DNA of 64,000 nucleotides from Streptomyces sp. PH10-H1 (GTDB taxonomy: Bacteria > Actinomycetota > Actinomycetes > Streptomycetales > Streptomycetaceae): positions 1 through 64,000 of the forward strand of contig NZ_JASISZ010000021.1 in NCBI RefSeq assembly GCF_030063355.1. The letters run 5' to 3'. The translations under genes and the position numbers were made by a program. Under the pieces are notes generated by a model that saw nothing but the letters and a program-made list of their open reading frames with translations, ran no database searches and had not been told where the DNA came from. This document shows positions 13,661 through 22,117 of the stretch, one piece after another (the stretch's first letter is position 1; each line of letters opens with the position of its first letter).

Positions 13661-14217
13661 CCCCATAGCACCCTGATGAGGCGATGCGGCGGCGAGCCAG
13701 CACCCGCCCAAGACCTGCACTCGCAAGGCACGCAGAGAACAACGTCGACTTCCCATCGATGCGGCTGGGCATGCCGAGCGCCGGAAGGGCCCCGCAGCCC
13801 GCGGAACACAAACCGTCAGCGGACCGAGATCCGGACCAAAACCGGGGGCGCAGCGAAGAGTCGACTGTGCCCCGCTGCAGCGTCCACTCTGACCGGCCCG
13901 CCGGTTTCAACGCTCCGTAGTCAGCACCAAACCAGCACGGGAGAGGTGATCAGGGGTGCTGACAGGGGATTTTAGTCAGCACCGAACCAGCACGGGAGTC
14001 AGCACCGCGCCGTCAAATTGTGCCAAAAGCCTCGTCTCCGCAGCAGGGCGTCTGACGCCACCGGAAGGCGCCGGCCTGGCATCCGATGCCGCGCATGGCT
14101 GCCGCGCGGACACCCGGCCCCGAAAGTGTGGTGTCCCACCACATGTGCGCCTGACCTGCGGCTTCCTACGGTGTGGCGACATCGAATCGTCCCCGTCCCT
14201 GCCCGGAAGTGGTGACC
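13661..14217. other. Spacer with tandem direct repeats upstream of the MHS transporter
   Basis: About 560 bases with no supported gene. It contains the 26-bp direct repeats at 13918-14007. The last 150 bases would hold the promoter of the transporter gene, which I cannot define. Confidence 0.4.
13918..14007. repeat. 26-bp direct repeats with inverted core
   Basis: TAGTCAGCACC(A/G)AACCAGCACGGGAG occurs at 13918-13943 and 13973-13998 with one mismatch (55-bp period). A third GTCAGCACCG follows at 13998-14007, and the inverse GGTGCTGAC lies between them (13955-13963). The mixture of direct and inverted copies suggests a protein-binding or recombination site. Confidence 0.8.
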
Positions 14218-15603
14218 ATGGCTGCCTCGGCATCCGCTCTGCCCACACCTTCGTCCCTGCGGCGCATCGTCGCCGCGAGCCTGATCGGCACCACCATCGA
14301 GTGGTACGACTTCTTCCTCTACGGGTCCGCCGCCGCCCTGGTGTTCAACAAGCTGTTCTTCCCCGGCTCGGATCCGCTGGTCGGCACGTTGTTGTCGTTC
14401 CTGACCTACGCGATCGGCTTTGCCGCGCGGCCGGTCGGGGCGTTGGTGTTCGGGCACTTCGGTGACCGGCTCGGGCGGAAGAAGCTGCTGGTCATCAGTC
14501 TGCTGATGATGGGGGGTGCCACGTTCTGCATCGGGTTGCTGCCGACGCATTCCACAGTCGGCTCGGCCGCGCCGGTGCTGCTCACCGCGCTGCGGCTGGT
14601 GCAGGGATTCGCGCTCGGGGGCGAGTGGGGCGGAGCGGTGCTGCTGGTGTCGGAGCACGGGGACGCCAAGCGGCGCGGGTTCTGGGCGTCGTGGCCGCAG
14701 ACGGGGGCGCCGGCCGGGCAGTTGCTGGCGACGGGGGTGCTGTCGGCGCTGACCGCGCTCATGTCGGATTCCGCGTTCCTGGCGTGGGGGTGGCGGATAC
14801 CGTTCCTGCTGTCGGGCGTGCTGGTGATGGTGGGGCTGTGGGTCCGGCTGTCGGTCGACGAGTCGCCGGTGTTCAAGGCCGCGCTGGCGAAGGCCGAGGC
14901 GCGCGCGTCGAAGGACGTGGTGGAGCGGATGCCGCTGGTGGCGGTGTTCCGGGACCACTGGCGCGATGTACTGGTCGCGATGGGCGCCAGGATGGCCGAG
15001 AACATCAGCTACTACGTGATCACGGCGTTCGTGCTGGTCTACGCGACCACCCACGCGGCGCTGGGCAAGCAGACCGCGCTCAACGCCGTACTCATCGGCT
15101 CCGCCGTGCACTTCGCGGTCATCCCGGCCTGGGGCGCGCTGTCGGACCGGGTCGGCCGCAAGCCCGTGTATCTGCTCGGCGCGGCGGGGGTCGGGTTGTG
15201 GGCGTTCCCGTTCTTCGCGCTGATCGACCGCAAGGACTTCGGTTCGCTGGTGCTGGCGATCACCGTCGGACTGATCTTCCACGGGGCGATGTACGCACCG
15301 CAGGCAGCCTTCTTCTCGGAGATGTTCTCAACCCGGATGCGGTACTCCGGGGCCTCGATCGGCGCGCAGTTCGCCTCGGTGGCGGCCGGCGCCCCCGCGC
15401 CGCTCATCGCGACCGCGCTGCTCAAGGACTACGGGAGTTCCACGCCGATCTCCCTGTACGTGGTCCTCGCCGCGGTCGTCACGCTGGTCGCCGTGGCGGT
15501 CGCCAAGGAGACCCGGGGACGCGATCTCACCGCGGAGGGACCGCTGCCGGGGCGGGCCGCCGACCCGGCACCCGCCGCGGCTGCCGCCACTGCCCCGCAC
15601 TGA
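14218..15603 (+). CDS. MHS-family MFS metabolite/H+ symporter
   Basis: About 461 residues from ATG 14218 (GGAAGTGG upstream). Metabolite:H+ symporter signatures: I-G-T-T-I-E-W-Y-D-F-F-L-Y-G in the first helix, G-H-F-G-D-R-L-G-R-K after helix 2, Q-G-F-A-L-G-G-E-W-G-G-A in the fourth, and S-D-R-V-G-R-K in the second half. About 12 membrane helices. The family carries shikimate, citrate, alpha-ketoglutarate, proline/betaine and similar organic acids. It faces, tail to tail, a PucR regulator and 3-hydroxybutyrate dehydrogenase, so a short hydroxy acid is a reasonable guess at substrate (inference). Confidence 0.9.
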   Translation: MAASASALPTPSSLRRIVAASLIGTTIEWYDFFLYGSAAALVFNKLFFPGSDPLVGTLLSFLTYAIGFAARPVGALVFGHFGDRLGRKKLLVISLLMMGGATFCIGLLPTHSTVGSAAPVLLTALRLVQGFALGGEWGGAVLLVSEHGDAKRRGFWASWPQTGAPAGQLLATGVLSALTALMSDSAFLAWGWRIPFLLSGVLVMVGLWVRLSVDESPVFKAALAKAEARASKDVVERMPLVAVFRDHWRDVLVAMGARMAENISYYVITAFVLVYATTHAALGKQTALNAVLIGSAVHFAVIPAWGALSDRVGRKPVYLLGAAGVGLWAFPFFALIDRKDFGSLVLAITVGLIFHGAMYAPQAAFFSEMFSTRMRYSGASIGAQFASVAAGAPAPLIATALLKDYGSSTPISLYVVLAAVVTLVAVAVAKETRGRDLTAEGPLPGRAADPAPAAAAATAPH

Positions 15604-15635
15604 CCCCGCACTGACCGCGCGCCGGAATCCGTAGC

Positions 15636-15666
15636 CGGGGGTCCCGCCACCGTGGCGGGGCCCCCG
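15636..15666. terminator. Bidirectional stem-loop
   Basis: CGGGGGTCCCGCCA pairs with TGGCGGGGCCCCCG (14 bp, one G-T pair, 3-base loop) between the convergent transporter and PucR-type genes. Confidence 0.75.
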
Positions 15667-15674
15667 CATCGGGT

Positions 15675-17591
15675 TCAGTCCAGGCCACCCAACCGGTGCA
15701 GCCGCAGGGCGAGTTGGAGTTCGAGAGAGCGTTCCGGACTCTGCCAGTCGGGGCCCAGGAGGTGGGCGATGCGCTCCAGGCGCTGGGCGACGGTGTTGAC
15801 GTGGACGTGCAGCGCGTCCTTGGTGCGGGCCGGGCTCATGCCGCTGGCGAAGTAGGCGTCGAGCGTGCGGACCAGGTCGGTGCCGCGGCGGGTGTCGTAG
15901 TCGGTGACGGGGCCGATGGTCCGCCGCACGAAACCCATGACATCGCGGGAGTCGGCCAGGAGCAGGCCGAGGAAGCCGAAGTCCTCGGCGGCGGCTCCCT
16001 CACCGCCACGCCCGAGCACCCGCAGCGCGTCCACGCAGCGCTGCGCCTCGGCGTAGCCGGCGGCGACCGCCTCGGGCTGTGCGGCAGGGGCCTCGACGCG
16101 GGTGGACGCGCCGACGGTGACCTCGGCGTGGACGGCCGCGCCGAGCTGCTTGGCGAGCCGGCGGGCGGTCGCGGACGCGTCGGCGCCATCGGCCAGGGGC
16201 AGCAGCAGTACGGTGCCGCCGTCGCGGGCGGCCGCGAGGCCGTGCCGGGTGGCGGCGAGGTGCGAGGCGGCGGACCACAGCCGCTGGCGGTCGGCGGTGG
16301 CGCCCGCCGCCAGCCGGGCGGCGAGGACCACATGCGGTACGTCCAGGTCGGCACGGAGCCGGCCGGCCCGTTCGCGCAGCAGCCGGGGGTCGCGGTGGGG
16401 GGCGTCCAGCAGGTCGTCCAGCAGCTCGCCGCGGAAGCGCTGCTCGGCCTCGCCGGCGGTGCGCCTGGCGAGGAGCAGCAGCGCGGTGACCATCGCGGCG
16501 CGTTCCAGGGTGCGCTGGTCGACGGGGTCGAGGCCGGGGTGGCCGTGCAGGACGAGCGCGCCGAGGAGTTCGCCGCTGGCGGTGACGGCCGCGGTCCAGC
16601 TGTCGCCGTCACGCACCGCGTGGCCGTCGGCCCGGGAGCGGGCGACGGCGGCCGCGAGCGTGGCGGGCACCGGCTCGCTGCCCGTACCGGCGCCGGTTCC
16701 GGTGACCTGGACCGTTCCGGAGAGCACTTCGGCGACGACGGCGGCGACATCGTCGACCCCGCCGCCGCGCAGCACCAGCTCGGTGAGCCGGTCGTGGACG
16801 TCGGAGGCCCGTTCCAGGACCGCGCTGTGGCTGCGGATGGTGTCGTTGGCGGCGCCGAGTTCGTCGAGCGCGGAGCGGGTCTCCTCCAGCAGGTTGGCGG
16901 TGTCGATGGCGACGGCCGCGAGGGAGGCGAGGGAGGCGAGCAGCGCGATCTGTTCGCGTTCGAAGACCCTGATCCGCCGGTCGGCGGCGAACAGCACGCC
17001 GATGACGCCGCTGCCCAGCGCGAGCGGCACGCCGAGGATCGCGACCAGCCCCTCGTCGCGCACCCCGGAGTCGATGGTGTGGGTGTGCCGGAAGCGCTCG
17101 TCGTCGAAATAGCTCTCGGTGACGTACGGCATGGCGGTCTGGGCGACGAGTCCGCCGAGCCCCGCGCCCATCGCGAGCCGCAGGCTCTGGAAGCGGGCGG
17201 AGACCGACCCCTCGGTGACGCGCATGTAGGTGTCACCGGCCCGGGGGTCGTTGAGGGTGAGGTAGGCGACATCGGTGCCCAGCAGGGAGCGGGCGCGCTG
17301 CACGATGGCCTGCAGTACGGCGTCCAGGTCGCGCAGCCCCGCCAGGTCGTTGGCGGTCGCGAAGAGCGCCGACAGCTCCGCCTCGCGGCGCCGCCGCCCC
17401 TCCAGCTCGTCCCGGACCCGCAGCGCGAGCTGCTTGGCGTTTTCGAGTTCCGCGAGCCGGGTGGCCGGCGCGCCGTCGGCACGGGCGCGCAGCGCCGGGC
17501 GCTCGTACTCCTCGGCGGGCGCGCCGCGTGCCAGGAGCCGCAGGTAGGGAGCCTCGGATGGTTCGTCCCGGGCCTCGTGATCGCCGTTCAT
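15675..17591 (-). CDS. GAF-domain PucR/CdaR-type transcriptional regulator
   Basis: About 638 residues from ATG 17591; an ATG at 17651 would overlap the upstream gene. An N-terminal helical region (A-E-L-E-N-A-K-Q-L-A-L-R-V-R-D-E-L-E) leads into a GAF domain (about 65-225: L-F-A-T-A-N-D-L ... V-A-Y-L-T-L-N ... V-P-L-A-L-G ... V-L-F-A-A-D-R). The C-terminus has the PucR-type HTH: D-L-V-R-T-L-D-A-Y-F-A-S-G-M-S ... A-L-H-V-H-V-N-T-V-A-Q-R-L. Such proteins activate catabolic genes in response to a small ligand sensed by GAF. It follows the dehydrogenase gene by 44 bases, so the two are likely cotranscribed. Confidence 0.88.
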   Translation of the reverse strand: MNGDHEARDEPSEAPYLRLLARGAPAEEYERPALRARADGAPATRLAELENAKQLALRVRDELEGRRRREAELSALFATANDLAGLRDLDAVLQAIVQRARSLLGTDVAYLTLNDPRAGDTYMRVTEGSVSARFQSLRLAMGAGLGGLVAQTAMPYVTESYFDDERFRHTHTIDSGVRDEGLVAILGVPLALGSGVIGVLFAADRRIRVFEREQIALLASLASLAAVAIDTANLLEETRSALDELGAANDTIRSHSAVLERASDVHDRLTELVLRGGGVDDVAAVVAEVLSGTVQVTGTGAGTGSEPVPATLAAAVARSRADGHAVRDGDSWTAAVTASGELLGALVLHGHPGLDPVDQRTLERAAMVTALLLLARRTAGEAEQRFRGELLDDLLDAPHRDPRLLRERAGRLRADLDVPHVVLAARLAAGATADRQRLWSAASHLAATRHGLAAARDGGTVLLLPLADGADASATARRLAKQLGAAVHAEVTVGASTRVEAPAAQPEAVAAGYAEAQRCVDALRVLGRGGEGAAAEDFGFLGLLLADSRDVMGFVRRTIGPVTDYDTRRGTDLVRTLDAYFASGMSPARTKDALHVHVNTVAQRLERIAHLLGPDWQSPERSLELQLALRLHRLGGLD

Positions 17592-17635
17592 GGGGACAGG
17601 CTTACCGGCATGCCCGGTCCCGGCGCCAGCGGCGC

Positions 17636-18424
17636 TCAGTGGGCGGTCCATCCGCCGTCCATGGTGAGCGAGGCTCCGGTGATGAAGGAAGCCTGCTCCG
17701 TGCAGAGATAGACGGCCAGTTCCGCGATCTCCTCCGGCTCCACCAGACGCTTGACGGCCGAGTCCGCCAGCAGGATCTCGGTCACGACGCGCTCGGGGCC
17801 GATGCCGTGCGCGGCGGCCTGGTCGGCAATCTGCCGTTCGACGAGCGGGGTGCGGACGTAGCCGGGGCAGAGGCAGTTGGAGGTGACGCCGTGCCGCGCG
17901 CCTTCCAGGGCGGCGGTCTTGGACAGCCCTTCGAGCCCGTGCTTGGCGGAGACGTACGCGGACTTGTATGGGGAGGCCCGCAGCCCGTGCACGGAGGAGA
18001 CGTTGACGATGCGGCCCCAGCCCTGCCCGTACATGTGCGGCAGCGCCCCGCGGATCAGCCGGAAGGGGGCCTCCAGCATCACGCGCAGGACGGTGGAGAA
18101 GACCTCGGGCGGGAAGTCCTCGATGGGGCGGACGAGCTGCAGTCCGGCGTTGTTGACGAGGATGTCGGTGCCCGCCGCGGCCTGCTCGGCGGCGTCGAGG
18201 TCGGTCAGGTCCAGCACCAGGGTCTCCACGGTGCCCGGCCGTCCCGCCCCCGCGGCCTCGTCGTACAGGGCGGCGAGCCCTTCGGCGTCCCGGTCCACCG
18301 CCCGCACCTTGGCTCCGGCGGCGGCCAGCCGCAGCGCGCAGGCCCGGCCGATGCCCCCGGCGGCCCCGGTGACGAGTGCGGTGCGACCGCCGAGGTCAGC
18401 GGCGGAAGGCGAGGTCAGCGTCAT
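17636..18424 (-). CDS. 3-hydroxybutyrate dehydrogenase (SDR family)
   Basis: 262 residues. Classical short-chain dehydrogenase: T-G-A-A-G-G-I-G cofactor loop (19-26), N-N-A-G (91-94), catalytic Ser143/144, Tyr157 and Lys161 in S-A-Y-V-S-A-K-H-G, and P-G-Y-V-R-T-P-L. The Q-L-V-R-P-I-E-D-F-P and C-L-C-P-G-Y segments and length fit NAD-dependent D-3-hydroxybutyrate dehydrogenase (3-hydroxybutyrate to acetoacetate), the end step of polyhydroxybutyrate or ketone-body use. Substrate assignment is by resemblance, not proof. First gene of an operon with the PucR-type regulator. Confidence 0.8.
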   Translation of the reverse strand: MTLTSPSAADLGGRTALVTGAAGGIGRACALRLAAAGAKVRAVDRDAEGLAALYDEAAGAGRPGTVETLVLDLTDLDAAEQAAAGTDILVNNAGLQLVRPIEDFPPEVFSTVLRVMLEAPFRLIRGALPHMYGQGWGRIVNVSSVHGLRASPYKSAYVSAKHGLEGLSKTAALEGARHGVTSNCLCPGYVRTPLVERQIADQAAAHGIGPERVVTEILLADSAVKRLVEPEEIAELAVYLCTEQASFITGASLTMDGGWTAH

Positions 18425-18549
18425 GCTCGCAGGCTAAGCAGCGATCGGCCCCTGACCGATGGCGGCCGCGCCCACACTTCGGCGCTGCCGGGTGTGGTGC
18501 GGCGCCATGAGCGCGAAGCGGGGACCTCAGGAACCCCGGGGTTACGAGT

Positions 18550-19044
18550 TCAGGAACCGCGGAGTTCAGGGGCCGGGGCCGGCACGAACCAGGCCGGTTC
18601 GTCCTTGAGGGCGAGCGCGATGCGCTCATGGTGCAGCGGCGCCAGCTCGGGCAGCGCGTCGAGGGCGAACCAGCCGACGTCGAGGGATTCGTCGTCATTG
18701 ACCTTCGCCGTGCCGCCGACGGCGCGGCACAGCATCACGACGTCCATGTACTGGGCGCGGTGCCCGTTGGCGTACTCGATCTCCCGGTTGGTGAAGACGC
18801 TGAGGATCCGCTCCACGACGGCGATCACCGCGGTCTCCTCGGAGATCTCCCGCACGGCAGCCTCGGCCGGCTGCTCCCCCGGCTCGGGGATTCCGGCGAT
18901 CAGCGCCCAGTTGCCGGTGTCCGACCGGCGGTTCAGCAGCACTCTGCCGCTGTCGTCGAAGACCACCATGACAACGCCGGGCATGAACAGCAGAGTGTTG
19001 CCCGCCTTGGCGCGGATATCGCGGATGAACTCGGGAATCGGCAT
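18550..19044 (-). CDS. Nudix hydrolase
   Basis: 164 residues. The Nudix box G-x5-E-x7-R-E-x-x-E-E is present (Gly51 to Glu70: G-I-P-E-P-G-E ... R-E-I-S-E-E-T). The N-terminal extension P-E-F-I-R-D-I-R-A-K-A-G is common in actinobacterial ADP-ribose/nucleotide pyrophosphohydrolases. It hydrolyses nucleoside diphosphates linked to another group, with Mg2+; exact substrate unknown. It stands alone between two transcription units. Confidence 0.9.
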   Translation of the reverse strand: MPIPEFIRDIRAKAGNTLLFMPGVVMVVFDDSGRVLLNRRSDTGNWALIAGIPEPGEQPAEAAVREISEETAVIAVVERILSVFTNREIEYANGHRAQYMDVVMLCRAVGGTAKVNDDESLDVGWFALDALPELAPLHHERIALALKDEPAWFVPAPAPELRGS

Positions 19045-19231
19045 CCCCCGAGCCTACGAGAGCCCGTTGAACGCAACATCAGCACCACGGCTCCCAAGTG
19101 GTGCATCGTTCCTGCATGACATATCCACAACACACCGTCTCAGCCGTTACGGTGGCCCGAGACAGCGCCCGCGGGGACGGGACGGCGACGGTACCCCGTC
19201 GCGTCCGGGTGGCGTCAGGGGGTACCGGGGG

Positions 19232-20281
19232 ATGGAAACGGCGACCGGCGGGGCGTCAGGAGCCATGCAGGCGGACGGACGGGACGGCGCGGAGGAACAT
19301 GCGCGCGGCAGCAGGACCGATGCTCTCGGCATCGCCGTGCTCGTCGGCTGCGCCACCTGGTCGCTGATAGCGGCGGCGGGCCGCCCCGCCCGCCCGGAGG
19401 GTCTGCTGCTGGCGCTGCTCGCGGTGACCGCCGGATACGCGACGGGACGGATCGCGGGGGCCCTGCTGCCCGTCGCGGCCCCGGCGGGCGTGGCACTCGC
19501 GATCGTCGGCGCCACTCTGGTGATGCCCGGGCGGCTGTCCGGTGACGGCACGACCCCGCCGCTGGGTTACCCGAACGCCGACGCCGCGCTGCTGGTGCTG
19601 GCCACCGGAGCCGCCTGCTGCGCTGCCTGGAGCGCGACCGCTCCGCCGCTGCGCCTGGCACTGCGCCTGCTCGGGGCCGGGGCCGGCGGGCTGGCGCTGG
19701 CCATCGGATCGACGGCCGGATTCGCCGCGTCCGTCGGCGTGATGCTGTGCTCGCTGGCCGCCGCGCGCATGCGGCGGCGGCTGCTGGCTCTGGTGGGGTT
19801 CGCACTGGCGGCCGCCATCGCGGTCGGCGGGACGTACGCGGTGGCGGCCGACGCGTTGCCGCCCGGGCTGTCCGCCTCGCTCACCGGGCAGCTGACCGCG
19901 CCCCGGGTCGCGTTGTGGCACGACGCCGTAGGGATGGCCCGGGACCATCCGGTGCGGGGGGTCGGCCCCGACCGGTTCCGCGTGGCGAGGTCCAGCGCGC
20001 TGACCTCCGTCGAAGGGCCGCCGACGCCGCAGTCCGCCGCCTTCCAGGTGGCCGCGGAGCAGGGGCTGCCCGGCGTCGCCCTCCTCGCCGCGGCGTTCGC
20101 GTGGGTGCTGTGCACGCTGTGGCGCTCGCCGCGCGCCACCCCCGTCGTCCTCAGCGCGGGGGCCGCGCTGACCGGCCTCGCCATGCTCGCCGCCGTCGAC
20201 CATGTGCTCAGCTACGCCGTGGTCACCGCCGCCGCCGGCATCCTCGCCGGCCTCGCCGCCGCCCGCCCGCTGCCCGAGTAG
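19232..20281 (+). CDS. O-antigen ligase-like membrane protein
   Basis: About 349 residues from ATG 19232; an ATG at 19265 preceded by AGGAG is equally possible. Nine or ten hydrophobic segments and one soluble loop with W-H-D-A-V-G-M-A-R-D-H-P-V-R-G-V-G-P-D-R-F, the typical motif of the Wzy_C/O-antigen ligase family, followed by A-F-Q-V-A-A-E-Q-G-L-P-G. These proteins transfer or polymerise lipid-linked glycans outside the membrane. Monocistronic, with no glycan cluster around it, so its substrate cannot be guessed. Confidence 0.8.
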   Translation: METATGGASGAMQADGRDGAEEHARGSRTDALGIAVLVGCATWSLIAAAGRPARPEGLLLALLAVTAGYATGRIAGALLPVAAPAGVALAIVGATLVMPGRLSGDGTTPPLGYPNADAALLVLATGAACCAAWSATAPPLRLALRLLGAGAGGLALAIGSTAGFAASVGVMLCSLAAARMRRRLLALVGFALAAAIAVGGTYAVAADALPPGLSASLTGQLTAPRVALWHDAVGMARDHPVRGVGPDRFRVARSSALTSVEGPPTPQSAAFQVAAEQGLPGVALLAAAFAWVLCTLWRSPRATPVVLSAGAALTGLAMLAAVDHVLSYAVVTAAAGILAGLAAARPLPE

Positions 20282-20460
20282 TGCCGTGACCGGCAAGGTC
20301 CACCGGGTTACGCGTCCTTCGACCGCGCGTCCTCAAGCCCCCCCGCCTACCGCTGGGAGGTGCCCCCTGGACGGGCTGATTTCCCCCGTCCGGCGATGGA
20401 GGACGAACCGGCTGCCGGGCCCGGCGATCCAATACGGTCACCCGCCGGCCGACCGCGAGC
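20279..20460. repeat. Intergenic interspersed element, copy 1 with an inserted segment
   Basis: GTGCCGTGACCGGCAAGGTC ... and GGACGAACCGGCTGCCGGGC ... match 56776-56897. Between the two blocks this copy carries CCGCCTACCGCTGGGAGGTGCCCCC, a C/G palindromic sequence I remember as common between Streptomyces genes. It also serves as the space between convergent genes. Confidence 0.6.
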
Positions 20461-20980
20461 GCAGGCCCACCCACTGCCGGATCGCCTGTACGGCGCCCTC
20501 GGCGTCGTCCACCGTCACGGTGAACACATGGCCGGTGCCCAGGACGAGCACCACACCGGGACCGCGGCGTACGACGACGGCGGTGCCCATCTCGGGCCGC
20601 CAGCGGTAGCCCCAGCCGCCCCAGGTGCGCGGGCTGACGAGCGGCTCGAGAGCCGCGGAGCTGACCTGATCCATGGGGATGTGGCGGCGGGGCACACCGA
20701 TGTGGCCACAGCGCACATCGAGCCCTTCACGGTCCACCGTGACCCGCACGTGGGTGAACGCGACCGTGCCGAACAGCACGAGCAGCCCGACCGCCACGCA
20801 GCCCACCACCGACATGACCAGGGGCGCGAGGCCTGAGGCGTACGGGCCGTCCACGGCCAGCTCGATACCCAGCGCCATGCAGGCGGCTCCGGCGGCGGCG
20901 GGCAGCCACTGCATGCGATTGCTGGCCCGCCCCGTCCAGACCTGGGGCGCGGCTACGTCTCCCTGAGGAGCATCCGTCAT
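20438..20980 (-). CDS. Membrane protein with two transmembrane helices
   Basis: 180 residues. Two hydrophobic helices (about 26-45: A-A-A-G-A-A-C-M-A-L-G-I; 52-75: L-A-P-L-V-M-S-V-V-G-C-V-A-V-G-L-L-V) precede a C-terminal beta-rich domain (V-R-V-T-V-D-R-E-G-L-D-V-R ... H-I-P-M-D-Q-V-S-S-A ... V-V-V-R-R-G-P-G-V-V-L-V) that resembles a bacterial PH-like fold, on the cytoplasmic side. Family not named with confidence. Its end overlaps the interspersed element. Confidence 0.75.
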   Translation of the reverse strand: MTDAPQGDVAAPQVWTGRASNRMQWLPAAAGAACMALGIELAVDGPYASGLAPLVMSVVGCVAVGLLVLFGTVAFTHVRVTVDREGLDVRCGHIGVPRRHIPMDQVSSAALEPLVSPRTWGGWGYRWRPEMGTAVVVRRGPGVVLVLGTGHVFTVTVDDAEGAVQAIRQWVGLRSRSAGG

Positions 20981-21025
20981 GCTGCGCAGCCTACTCAGCT
21001 ACCGGCGGGTCGGCACCGCACGGGC

Positions 21026-21808
21026 TCAGGCGGAAGCCGCCGCCCCGAGCGCCGCGCCTTCGGCGTAGGCCAGAGCGGTCGCGGGGAGTGCGGACAGCCG
21101 GCCGCTGAGGATCACGGTGAGTTCCCCGGACGGCCCGGCGGCGGGTTCGGGACGCGAGCCGATCCGGCGCAGCGCCTGGGCGGCGACCGCCTCGGCGGAG
21201 CCGTGCAGGGTGACTGCCGGTGCCCCGGCCTGCTGGACGGCGGCGCGGATACGGTCCGTCACCAGCTCGTAGTGGGTACAGCCCAGCACCACGGCGCGCA
21301 CATCACGCGGTGTACGGGCCGCCGCGGCGGCGATGGCCGCGTTGATCGCCGCGTCGTCGGCGTGCTGCACGGCGTCCGCCAGGCCGGGGCACGGCACCTC
21401 CGTCACTACCGCGCCGTTGCCGAATTCCCCGATGAGCCCGCGCTGATAGGCACTGCCGGTCGTCGCGGGCGTGGCCCAGATGGCCACCGCCCCGCCGGCC
21501 GCGGAAGCGGGTTTGATGGCGGGCACCGTGCCGATCACCGGCACGGCGGGCTCCAGCTCCGTCCGCAGCGCGGCCAGCGCGTGCACGGACGCCGTATTGC
21601 ACGCCACGATCAGCGCGTCGGGGCGTGTCGCCGCCGCCGCTCGCGCGCACGCCAACGCGCGCGCCGTGACCTCCTCGGGCGTACGCGGACCCCAGGGCAT
21701 CCCGTCGGGATCCGAGGACAGCACGAGATCGGCGTCGGGCCGCAGCCGGCGCAGTGCGGCGGCCGCCGCCAGGAGGCCGATTCCGGAGTCCACGAGCGCG
21801 ATCTTCAC
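21026..21808 (-). CDS. Glutamate racemase-like protein (Asp/Glu racemase fold)
   Basis: 260 residues. V-D-S-G-I-G-L-L at 6-13 gives the N-terminal catalytic Asp-Ser, C-N-T-A-S at 70-74 and G-C-T-H-Y at 176-180 provide the two catalytic cysteines. All residues needed for cofactor-independent glutamate racemisation are there. The usual D-S-G-V-G-G-L motif is altered, and the C-terminus lacks similarity to the cell-wall MurI I remember, so it may be a second, specialised enzyme rather than the essential one supplying D-Glu for peptidoglycan. Confidence 0.78.
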   Translation of the reverse strand: MKIALVDSGIGLLAAAAALRRLRPDADLVLSSDPDGMPWGPRTPEEVTARALACARAAAATRPDALIVACNTASVHALAALRTELEPAVPVIGTVPAIKPASAAGGAVAIWATPATTGSAYQRGLIGEFGNGAVVTEVPCPGLADAVQHADDAAINAAIAAAAARTPRDVRAVVLGCTHYELVTDRIRAAVQQAGAPAVTLHGSAEAVAAQALRRIGSRPEPAAGPSGELTVILSGRLSALPATALAYAEGAALGAAASA

Positions 21809-22117
21809 CCGGTCACCTTATGCGACGACCGGCCGCCGCCCGCGCGGGCACACGGGTTCCGCCGCGGCAAAGCGGACGGGGACAGCCACGGGACACGGAC
21901 CGGAGGCGAGACGCGGGTACGGCGGGGGCCGATCGCGGGCGGTCCGGGCGTCGTCCGTACGGGCCCGTGCCCGGCGGCGCAGGGCCTGGCGAACGGGACA
22001 CGGGTCGGTCATGGGCCGGTCGCCGGCGATGCGGGTGTCGTCCGGACCGGCCCGTGCCCGGACGACACCCGGCCGTGCCTGGCAACGCCGCGCCGTCGTT
22101 GCGGCAGACTGCGGCGG
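21809..22117. other. Spacer with duplicated segment and strong hairpin
   Basis: 309 bases between divergent genes. An imperfect direct duplication (21927-21972 and 22017-22062, ending CGGGCCCGTGCCCGG-like) is present. The second copy carries a perfect 13-bp stem GGGTGTCGTCCGG / CCGGACGACACCC (22033-22045 with 22058-22070), 48 bases before the glycosyltransferase start. Confidence 0.65.

Noticed and set aside
15696-17711. 671-codon plus-strand frame
   Set aside because: Antisense to the PucR-type regulator. The minus strand has GAF and HTH motifs; the plus product is Gly/Val-rich without any domain.
17528-20281. One very long plus-strand reading frame covering four genes
   Set aside because: It is the high-GC antisense shadow of the dehydrogenase and Nudix genes joined by chance to the O-antigen-ligase-like gene, whose own start is at 19232 or 19265.
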